Origin: JACCTH01 sp963761985
GTDB lineage: Bacteria; Actinomycetota; Acidimicrobiia; Spongiisociales; ZC4RG35
Direction of reading: 5' to 3'
Assembly (NCBI GenBank): GCA_963761985.1
Contig: CAVXIT010000005.1
Span: 62,001 to 126,000, forward strand
Length of the DNA stretch: 64,000 bases
Part shown: piece after piece, positions 55,137 to 64,000 of the stretch
Position numbering within the stretch: the first letter of the stretch is position 1
How the letters are laid out: each line of letters opens with the position of its first letter
Notes under the pieces: model-generated
Told to the model about the DNA's origin: nothing
The model's database searches: none
Seen by the model: only the letters and a program-made list of their open reading frames with translations
Program-made: the position numbers and the translations under genes

Positions 55137-55958
55137 ATGACCCGCACTTATCCCCACGGTGTCACGTCGTGGATCGACATCGAACATCACGACCTGGCTG
55201 GCGCCCGAGCTTTCTACGGCGCTCTTTTTGGATGGACTTTCAACCAGGCGACGCCACCAGAGGCGCCAGTTCCGTACTTCATCGCTTTGTTGAATGGCCA
55301 GGATGCCGCCGGCATGGGCGGCTCGTCCGAGGGAATTAGCTCCGGCTGGAACACCTACGTCGCGGTAGAAGACGCCCAGAAGGCAGTGGCGAAAGTGGAG
55401 GCAGCTGGTGGCAATATCTTGCAACCGCCCAGCGAGGCGGGGGAGGGCGGAACCTCGGTGGTTTGCGCCGATCCCTTAGGCGTGCAGTTTCGGCTTTGGC
55501 AGGCTCGTCGACGGCCCGGAGCTCAGGTCGTGAACACTCCCGGTGCCTGGAATTTCAGCGACCTCTACACAGGCGATGCCGACACGTCAAGAGCCTTTTA
55601 CTCGTCGGTTTTTGGTTGGCAGTTTGACGACATGGGTTTTGCCACCATGATCCGGGTCCCAGGCTATGGCGACCATCTTGAGTCGACGAGCGATCCAGAG
55701 ATTCGAGCCCGACAGGCCGGTATCAACGCGCCTCCGGGCTTTGCGGACGCGATCGGCTGGCTCTCGCTCATCGATGCGGACGAAGCACCCCATTGGCACG
55801 TTTCGTTTACTGTCGCCGACCGCGATGAGACCGCGCATATCGCAGAGCGCCTCGGCGGCGACGTCCTGCAGCGCAACGACTCGGAATGGACGCGGGACGC
55901 GCTGATTCGAGACCCTCAAGGTGGGATCTTCACAGCGAGTCAATTCACACCCCCTTAA
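55137..55958 (+). CDS. VOC/glyoxalase-family protein with two domains
   Basis: 273 residues with two vicinal-oxygen-chelate modules. Module 1: SWIDIEHHDLAGARAFYGALFGW...; module 2: FSDLYTGDADTSRAFYSSVFGW.... Each has the DLxxARAFYxxLFGW core and later GGI/TVADRDET segments. Such tandem VOC proteins are often called glyoxalase or bleomycin-resistance-like, without known substrate. ATG 55137 follows the glycosylase stop directly. It is flanked by the glycosylase gene and its truncated copy. Confidence 0.85.
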   Translation: MTRTYPHGVTSWIDIEHHDLAGARAFYGALFGWTFNQATPPEAPVPYFIALLNGQDAAGMGGSSEGISSGWNTYVAVEDAQKAVAKVEAAGGNILQPPSEAGEGGTSVVCADPLGVQFRLWQARRRPGAQVVNTPGAWNFSDLYTGDADTSRAFYSSVFGWQFDDMGFATMIRVPGYGDHLESTSDPEIRARQAGINAPPGFADAIGWLSLIDADEAPHWHVSFTVADRDETAHIAERLGGDVLQRNDSEWTRDALIRDPQGGIFTASQFTPP

Positions 55959-55963
55959 GAATG

Positions 55964-56204
55964 CAGTGGGGTCAGAAATCCTGCTCAGGGCGGGAGAAAG
56001 AACAACCTGACAAGCGGTCCCGGAAACCTTTGCCAGGCGCTGGGGATCGACGGCTCTCTAAATGGGCTCGACCTTTTCGATTCTCGGTCGCCCCTGAAAT
56101 TGCAACGAGGCGAAAACCCACGTTCTATCCGCATCACTCCTCGGATTGGCATCACCAAAGCCACTGAGCTTCCGTGGCGGTTCGTGGCGGAAAAGGCTGA
56201 CTAG
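55964..56204 (+). pseudogene. Truncated second copy of the 3-methyladenine glycosylase 3' end
   Basis: This stretch aligns with 54852-55136 of the glycosylase gene: shared blocks include AATCCTGCTCAGGGCGGG, AACAACCTGACAAGCGGTCC and GGGCTCGACCTTTTCGAT. A 43-bp internal deletion between GGGCGGG and AGAAAGAAC, at short CGGG repeats, breaks the frame. The rest reads KNNLTSGPGNLCQALGIDG, LNGLDLFDSRSPLKLQRGE, TPRIGITKATELPWRFVAEK and a stop at 56202. It lacks the N-terminal half, so it cannot encode the enzyme. Confidence 0.85.
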
Positions 56205-56253
56205 ACAACCGTCGATCGGTTCAGATTGGGGGCTGGAATGCCGATGACGAGCC

Positions 56254-57018
56254 GTGAAGCCGGAGCCTCGGGCCCGCATGTTCAGATCGCTTTCTGCAGG
56301 GACGGTTCTGGTGGTCGGGGCTTTGGGATTGTTGCTCGTGGGAAGTCCGCCACCACCGCAAGCTCTGGCTCTCGAGCTTCCCACGACCAGCACGGTGACC
56401 CTGCCGGAGGTCACGCTTCCAACGCTGCCGACCACGGCTCTGCCGCTCCCGACCACCATCCCCTCGACCACGGTGACTACTCCGGTGACGTCAACCACAC
56501 CCCAGTCGACTTCGACCACCCGCCCGGCGAGTGCCACCACGTCCACTACCGGATCTTCGCTTCCGGCTGGGCCGACAACTACGAAGGTGACCTCCGGTCA
56601 AATCGGAGTGCCGCCAAGGGTGGGATCGGGTTCCACCACCACGACGGCAGGGCCGACGACCACCCAGGGCAGGTTGGAGACGGTTGATACGCCGGAGGCC
56701 GGGACCCCGGCGCCGTCGGCCAACCCTTTGTGGGACGCGGCCCTGGCCTTGCTGCGCCCGGTGCTCCCCCCAGCCATTGCAGAAGTGCTGCTGTCACCCC
56801 TCCTCGTTTTGGAAGTGGTGTTGGGGGCCATTCTCGGTAGCGGTAGCGCGTTGCTCCTTCCGGTGGCCGCGTTGGGGGCCCTGGCCGGTTGGGCGCTATG
56901 GAAATGGTCCCCGAGTATCGACAGCTACCCGCCCACTCGATCCACTCCAACCGGTTTCCTTGACGGATGGGACCCGCTCGCAACGTCGCGTTTTCTGCCC
57001 GCGGCTCCGGATCTGTGA
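56254..57018 (+). CDS. Thr/Pro-rich exported membrane protein
   Basis: 254 residues from GTG 56254. A hydrophobic N-terminus (residues 12-32, SAGTVLVVGALGLLLVGS) acts as signal or anchor; residues about 42-150 are a low-complexity linker of Thr, Ser and Pro (TTTIPSTTVTTPVTSTT). A C-terminal pair of helices (LLSPLLVLEVVLGAILGSG and LLLPVAALGALAGWALW) ends in a short tail. No domain is recognised. It overlaps the kinase-EAL gene in TGATG, so the two are co-translated and may form one sensor unit. Confidence 0.75.
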   Translation: MKPEPRARMFRSLSAGTVLVVGALGLLLVGSPPPPQALALELPTTSTVTLPEVTLPTLPTTALPLPTTIPSTTVTTPVTSTTPQSTSTTRPASATTSTTGSSLPAGPTTTKVTSGQIGVPPRVGSGSTTTTAGPTTTQGRLETVDTPEAGTPAPSANPLWDAALALLRPVLPPAIAEVLLSPLLVLEVVLGAILGSGSALLLPVAALGALAGWALWKWSPSIDSYPPTRSTPTGFLDGWDPLATSRFLPAAPDL

Positions 57019-59162
57019 TGGTCAGGTCACCATTGCGCTCGTCAACCAGGAGATACTGGACACTGGCGGTGGCCGGGCTTCTGGCCGTCTCCTTGCTTGC
57101 GTTCTCAAGCGTCGTGTTTTCGAACTCCGAGGGGGCGGTGGAGGTGGCCGAAGACGCGGCGGTTCAGGTGAGGGCGCAGGCGATGCTCGGTGCCATCACC
57201 GTGAGTCGCGCCATCCTGAGCGAGGCCCTCCTCTTCGGTGTCGCCTACGAGAACGGCGAGTTGTCGGAAACGGCCTTTCGTGCTGTGCTGACGGACGCTG
57301 ACGCGGCGCTCGCCGACGTCTCCTCGCGGCGGTCAGATTTCGATGCCGTCCTTTCCGATGCAGACATCAACAATGCGGTGCGGGCATACGCCGAGGCGGG
57401 CGTAAGGCTCATCGAGCACCTTGGCGTCGGTCGATTCGACGAAGCGCAGGTCGGCGACTCCGAACGGCTGGGAGAAGCGTTCGATTCAGCGACGCAATTG
57501 CTCGTGTCCGAACGCGACGAGCGGGAACGCAATATCGCCGCGGTTAGGGCAGGTTTGGGCGACGTTGCCAATGCGGCTCGATTCGTGGTGGCGTTCTTCG
57601 TGCCCGGCCTGGCGATCCTCGGCGCTTTGGCCTTCATTAGACACCGGCAACGCCGAATCCAGTTCGAAGCCGAGCTCGAAAAAGAAGAAGAGCTTCGGGG
57701 CGCGAAGGACCAGTTCCTTTCCGCTGTGGCCCACGAACTCCGCACCCCTCTCACCGCGATGGTGGGGTTTGCCGAGACTCTGCGCGACTCGAGCCGGGAG
57801 CTGACCCCAAAAGACCGGGACGAACTGGTCGACATCCTGGCCGATCAGGCATCAGACACCGCCTTCATGGTCGAGGACCTGCTGGTCTTCGCGAGAGCGA
57901 GCATTGGTGATTTGACCATTCGCCCACAGGTTCTCAGCACCGACGATCTGATAACGAGAATTGCCTCAGGGTCGAGCGCAAAGAGCGAGGGCCGCCTGAC
58001 TGTCAGCGGCGCCGACTCCATTTGGGCCGATCCGCTGCGGATGCGACAGGTTTTGAGGAATCTTCTCTCGAACGCGTTGGATCATGGAGGTCCGCGGGTG
58101 GAGGTTCGGGTCACCCGCCGGGGTGCAAGTGTGATCCTCGAGGTGGCCGACAACGGTCCGGGAATTCTCCCCGAGCTCAGAGAAAAGGTGTTCGAGCCCT
58201 ACCAGCACGGACGTCGCTTTCACGGACAAACCGCGCCAATCGGCCTTGGCCTGACTGTCGCCAAAAGCCTGGTTCGGTTGATGGAAGGGGACATCAGCTA
58301 CCGCTACAAGGATGGAAAGAGTGTCTTTGCGGTAACGATCCCCGCGGCCACCGAGGAGCAGAAGCTGCTTTCGGGGCGCGGAGCCCGGCCGGCCGCGCGA
58401 CCCGGCCCCTCGCCGGCGCAGATCATCACCGCGATACAACGAGGGAGCTTGTCGATCGTCTACCAACCGATCGTCGATCTGGGGAGTAATGGCGATCGGC
58501 GGGTGGTCGGCTACGAAGCACTGGCACGGTTCCCGACCGGGTCGCCCCCGGAGTGGTTCGCAGCGGCCTGGGGGGCCGGGATCGGAACGGAGCTCGAGCT
58601 CGAAGCCATCAGGGCAGCTGTGGCCGGCTTCAGCGCAGCTCCGCAACGAGCCTTCCTCGCCCTCAACGTCTCGTTGGAAACGCTCATGTCTCCCCAGCTG
58701 ACCGACGCCCTCGAGGGACTGGCCCCGGGGCGGATCGTCCTCGAGCTCAGCGAGGACACCGTGATCGACAACTACCAGCGGGCCAAGGTCTACTTGGACC
58801 GCCTGTCGCGCCGCGGCTATCGACTCGCCTTTGACGATCTGGCGCCGGGACGGATCGACCTCTGGTATCTCGTCAGGCTGCGACCATCCATCGTCAAGAT
58901 CGACATATCCCTGGTGCAGGACATCGATAGCGAGCCGAGCAAACGGTCAATGGTGAACGGGCTGAAGTGGCTGAGCGACGTGCTCAAATCGCAGATCATC
59001 GCCGAAGGCATTGAGCGCGAGGAGGAGCTTGAAATCCTCACCCGGATAGGGGTGCCTTTCGGTCAGGGTTTCCTCTTGGGCCGGCCCGGCCCGCTCGGTG
59101 AATCTGTGCCCGGAGAAGCCATCGAGGTCCTCGTCTCCATTCCTACGGCGCCCCTGCCGTAG
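57018..59162 (+). CDS. Sensor histidine kinase fused to a C-terminal EAL (c-di-GMP phosphodiesterase) domain
   Basis: 714 residues from ATG 57018. TM1 about 14-33 and TM2 about 186-206 enclose a 150-residue helical extracytoplasmic domain. HisKA: H239 in FLSAVAHELRTPLTAM. HATPase: N352 in NLLSNALDHGG, DNGPGI, GLGLTVAKSL. EAL domain from about residue 470: E500 in YEALARF, LNVSLE, VLELSED, D606-D607 in FDDLAPG (canonical DDFGTG), VKIDISL, AEGIE, and GQGFLLGRP. All expected metal and catalytic acidic residues appear present, so both activities are plausible. No receiver domain. It is an uncommon architecture. Confidence 0.9.
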   Translation: MVRSPLRSSTRRYWTLAVAGLLAVSLLAFSSVVFSNSEGAVEVAEDAAVQVRAQAMLGAITVSRAILSEALLFGVAYENGELSETAFRAVLTDADAALADVSSRRSDFDAVLSDADINNAVRAYAEAGVRLIEHLGVGRFDEAQVGDSERLGEAFDSATQLLVSERDERERNIAAVRAGLGDVANAARFVVAFFVPGLAILGALAFIRHRQRRIQFEAELEKEEELRGAKDQFLSAVAHELRTPLTAMVGFAETLRDSSRELTPKDRDELVDILADQASDTAFMVEDLLVFARASIGDLTIRPQVLSTDDLITRIASGSSAKSEGRLTVSGADSIWADPLRMRQVLRNLLSNALDHGGPRVEVRVTRRGASVILEVADNGPGILPELREKVFEPYQHGRRFHGQTAPIGLGLTVAKSLVRLMEGDISYRYKDGKSVFAVTIPAATEEQKLLSGRGARPAARPGPSPAQIITAIQRGSLSIVYQPIVDLGSNGDRRVVGYEALARFPTGSPPEWFAAAWGAGIGTELELEAIRAAVAGFSAAPQRAFLALNVSLETLMSPQLTDALEGLAPGRIVLELSEDTVIDNYQRAKVYLDRLSRRGYRLAFDDLAPGRIDLWYLVRLRPSIVKIDISLVQDIDSEPSKRSMVNGLKWLSDVLKSQIIAEGIEREEELEILTRIGVPFGQGFLLGRPGPLGESVPGEAIEVLVSIPTAPLP

Positions 59163-59229
59163 AGCCCTGGCGCAGACGCCACCAAGGTCAAGGTAAAGGC
59201 GGAGCGGCTCAACTAGCCTCGCCCGATCC

Positions 59230-60407
59230 ATGTCCTCTGTCGATCGTGCACGCCTTCTTCGTCGCACCGATGTGGTCACCCCTGTCGAGGACTTCAACGC
59301 GCGTCTGGCCGAGGGTCGGCAGATGCGAATCAAGCTCGGGCTCGATCCCACTGCGCCCGCCGTCACGCTTGGGTGGGCGGTGGTCCTCCGCAAGCTCCGT
59401 GACTTTCAGGAACAGGGCCACGTCGCAGTTCTGATCGTCGGCGACTTCACCGCGCAAGTGGGTGATCCCTCCGCCCGCAACGAAACTCGCAAGCGCCTCA
59501 CCGCGGAGGAAGTACGGGGCTATGCCTCCCAGGTGCTCTCGCAGTTTGAGAAGGTGCTACTACCCGAGCCACTCGAGATTCGATACAACTCAGAATGGCT
59601 CGCAAACCTCGACATGGCCGGGATCCTCGATCTCACGTCGGTTGCCACAGTCGCACAGCTGCTCGAACGGAGCGACTTCGCGAAACGATTCGAAGCCAAC
59701 AACCCGATTTCGGTGATGGAGTTCTTGTACCCGCTTCTGCAGGGTTATGACTCGGTAGCGGTCAAAGCCGACGTCGAACTCGGCGGATCGGACCAGCTCT
59801 GGAATTTGATGATGGGACGTGTCGTGCAGGAGCGGTATGGGCAGCGCCCGCAAGTAGCAATGACGTTGCCACTGCTGATCGGAACCGACGGAGTCCACAA
59901 GATGTCGCAGTCGCTTGGCAACTACATCGGCGTCGATGAACCGGCGAAAGAGATCTTTGGCAAGGTCATGTCGATTCCAGACGAGACGATGCCCGACTGG
60001 TTCCGGCTTGCAACCGAACTGGGGGAGGCAGAGATCGCAGAGCATGACCGCACTCCATCCGCGGGAGGCGAAGTCCAGGCTGGCACGCGAGATCACTGCT
60101 CTATATACGAGTGAGGGGGAGGCGGACGCGGCCGCGAGCTGAATTCGATCGAGTCTTCACCCAACGGGAGCAGCCAACCAACGTCGAGGAGTTCGTCCTA
60201 CCTGCTGATGACCCGGTCAACCTCGCTTCGCTGTTGCGGGCAGCCGGGGTGGTCGCCAGCGCCGCGGAAGCACGGCGGTTGCTCACCCAGGGCGCCATCT
60301 CCTCGGACAACGGGCGCCTCAGCGAAGAGTGGGTGGCACGGAATATCCTGACCGGTCAGGTGTTGAAGATCGGGAAGCGGCGGTATCTCCGGCTCCTTGA
60401 CCGATAG
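59230..60407 (+). CDS. tyrS: Tyrosyl-tRNA synthetase, two frameshifts near the 3' end
   Basis: Class I TyrRS, 391 residues after correction. The HIGH region reads T46-L-G-W49 in LDPTAPAVTLGWAVVLRKL and KMSKS reads KMSQS from K224. ELGGSDQLWN and PLLIGTDG are typical. The frame moves +1 near the CC pair 60047-60048, joining EIAEHD to LHPREAKSRLAREITALY, and +1 again at about 60136, joining EADAAA to EFDRVFTQREQPTNVEEF and the S4 domain (LLRAAGVVASAAEARRLLTQG). Both shifts are single extra bases. Confidence 0.88.
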
Positions 60408-60430
60408 CTAACGGCACTAAGCCGGCGTAC

Positions 60431-60439
60431 TGCTATAGT
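60431..60439 (+). promoter_or_regulatory. Candidate extended -10 promoter for the rRNA operon
   Basis: TGCTATAGT is an extended -10 (TGn plus TATAGT) just after tyrS; no good -35 lies 17 bp upstream. TTGACA-like words occur at 60581, 60618 and 60645 but none has a -10 at suitable spacing. It is about 355 nt before the 16S 5' end. Confidence 0.4.
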
Positions 60440-60583
60440 TCCCCCTCTACTGCCGCGCTTGCGGCGGTGGAAATCGTTGCCGAGGTGGCGATCGAGTGCG
60501 ATCTTCGCATTCGGGCTATCCGGCGAAACTTACGCCAGGGCTTGCCATCGTTGCACGCCCCGGCGAGGAGTGAGGGCTCCTTG

Positions 60584-60601
60584 ACAACTAAACAGTGTGT
60601 C
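60584..60601 (+). other. Left arm of 16S rRNA processing stem
   Basis: ACAACTAAACAGTGTGTC is the exact reverse complement of 62445-62462, on the far side of 16S. The pair would form an 18-bp duplex bracketing the 16S precursor, the usual RNase III substrate. Confidence 0.85.
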
Positions 60602-60623
60602 AAAAGACAGCAAATCGTTGACT

Positions 60624-60641
60624 CAGTGACTTCGGTCACTG
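60624..60641 (+). other. UUCG-capped hairpin in the rRNA leader
   Basis: CAGTGAC, TTCG, GTCACTG form a 7-bp stem closed by C(UUCG)G, one of the most stable RNA tetraloops. It could act in folding or processing of the leader. Confidence 0.65.
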
Positions 60642-60793
60642 GAGTTGACAAATCGTATGAGCTCCCGGACCGGTCTTAGATCGGGACCGGGAACCCACAG
60701 GTCTCCGGCTAACCCCCGGAGTACCTAGTACAAACTCAAAATGACAGGAATTGCGGTGTCTTTTCTGCAAAGAGAAGGGACCAAAACGATTGT

Positions 60794-62318
<1,525 letters not shown>

Positions 62319-62334
62319 CTAAGGAGCAAAATCG

Positions 62335-62353
62335 AGCCTCTCTTTGAGAGGTT
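62335..62353 (+). other. Hairpin just after 16S rRNA
   Basis: CCTCTC and GAGAGG, extended by an A-T and a G-T pair, form a hairpin with a TTT loop 17 nt after the 16S 3' end. It may help 3' maturation; it lacks a T-run and is not a likely terminator. Confidence 0.5.
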
Positions 62354-62444
62354 CTACCGCTCTCAGTTGGTCGCTGTTTACTCATCAGAGGCACCAATTG
62401 CCACTGTGTTGAGCCTTGGCTCCACAGCGGGAATGCTCGAGATG

Positions 62445-62462
62445 GACACACTGTTTAGTTGT
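62445..62462 (+). other. Right arm of 16S rRNA processing stem
   Basis: GACACACTGTTTAGTTGT pairs over all 18 bases with the left arm at 60584-60601. Confidence 0.85.
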
Positions 62463-62548
62463 GAGGGAGTCCGCTTCTCCAGATACAACAGTATCCGGGG
62501 ATTTTGGGCTGCCTTGGCACCTTGAGAACTGCATAGCGAGCACGTTGT

Positions 62549-62562
62549 CTTGGATTCTCTAT

Positions 62563-62569
<7 letters not shown>
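62549..62569 (+). other. Hairpin over the 23S rRNA 5' end
   Basis: CTTGGAT (62549-62555) pairs perfectly with ATCCAAG (62563-62569), and the right arm is the predicted mature 5' end of 23S. In mature 23S this end pairs with the 3' end, so the hairpin would compete until the 3' end is made. Confidence 0.55.

Positions 62570-64000
<1,431 letters not shown>

Larger units (their letters stand above)
60440..60793 (+). other. rRNA leader region
   Basis: This 354-nt stretch has no gene. It holds a small hairpin GCCGC/GCGGC at 60452-60465, the left arm of the 16S processing stem, a UUCG-capped hairpin at 60624-60641, and inverted repeats around CTCCGG/CCGGAG near 60700-60720. It is likely to be transcribed as the leader of the rRNA precursor. 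Confidence 0.6.
62319..62562 (+). other. 16S-23S internal transcribed spacer without tRNA
   Basis: 244 nt. No tRNA-like T-loop (GGTTCRANYCC) was found. It contains hairpin CCTCTC/GAGAGG with TTT loop (62337-62351), the right arm of the 16S processing stem, and a TTGAGAACTGCATAG stretch resembling the antitermination region seen in other actinobacterial spacers. Confidence 0.7.

Noticed and set aside
55964..56204. Functional second glycosylase.
   Set aside because: It lacks the N-terminal catalytic half and has a 43-bp frame-breaking deletion.
3405..60140. Programmed +1 ribosomal frameshifting in several tRNA synthetase genes.
   Set aside because: No common slippery sequence or stop-codon arrangement is shared by the sites, several sites are simple G/C runs, and unrelated genes (ruvX, aroE, membrane protein) are hit too. 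Sequence error is simpler.
60581..60650. TTGACA words as rRNA promoters.
   Set aside because: The copies at 60581, 60618 and 60645 lack a -10 at 16-19 bp; the first is part of the 16S processing stem.
62319..62562. tRNA-Ile or tRNA-Ala in the spacer.
   Set aside because: No cloverleaf, anticodon arm or T-loop was found in 244 nt.

Overview
The window is a gene-dense, GC-rich chromosome segment of an actinobacterium. Pointers are the 13E12 (DUF222/HNH) ORF, an actinobacterial integration host factor (mihF) next to gmk-rpoZ-coaBC-metK-priA, a PriA without helicase motifs, and GTG/TTG starts. The partial rRNA operon and gene order suggest a deep lineage such as Acidimicrobiia; that placement is from memory and moderate in confidence. 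Nearly everything is housekeeping, packed in co-directional operons joined by ATGA, GTGA or CTGA overlaps.

Layout. 0-8.9 kb: relA 3' end, an MBL hydrolase, an aldo/keto reductase, a 13E12 ORF, hisS, aspS, rarA and a lipoprotein sugar dehydrogenase. 8.9-15.8 kb: alaS, ruvX, mltG, aroE, a DUF4388/PATAN protein and a prepilin peptidase. 15.8-19.5 kb: aroC-aroK-aroB-efp-nusB. 19.6-28.3 kb: a complete UMP operon, pyrR-pyrB-pyrC-carA-carB-pyrD-pyrF, headed by a PyrR-binding hairpin that covers the pyrR ribosome site. 28.3-33.6 kb: an accessory block (DUF4015 hydrolase, MBOAT acyltransferase, SGNH esterase, MFS) lying between pyrF and mihF. 33.6-42.2 kb: mihF-gmk-rpoZ-coaBC-metK-priA-def-fmt-rsmB-rpe. 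42.2-46.4 kb: a REC-GGDEF regulator, then ribD-ribE-ribBA-ribH. 46.5-53.4 kb: infC (AUC start)-rpmI-rplT-rRNA methyltransferase, a GNAT, pheS-pheT and argF. 53.4-60.4 kb: a membrane protein, a 3-methyladenine glycosylase with a truncated second copy, a VOC protein, a Thr-rich membrane protein, a histidine kinase fused to an EAL domain, and tyrS. 60.4-64 kb: rRNA leader, 16S, a spacer without tRNA, and the 5' part of 23S.

Main observations: (1) eleven single-base frame breaks interrupt otherwise intact, mostly essential genes, confined to 3.4-13.7 kb and 54.5-60.2 kb; ten have the same sign (one extra base), which looks like sequence error. (2) Five genes appear to start at CTG at or overlapping the previous stop codon. 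(3) Three convergent gene pairs share a 4-bp palindrome (CTAG or TTAA) as both stop codons. (4) A histidine kinase carries its own c-di-GMP phosphodiesterase domain, and a REC-GGDEF protein lies elsewhere in the window. (5) A possible glycan-acetylation module interrupts conserved synteny. (6) Short tandem repeats sit at the carB/pyrD and ribBA/ribH junctions, and crossing inverted repeats sit between nusB and pyrR.
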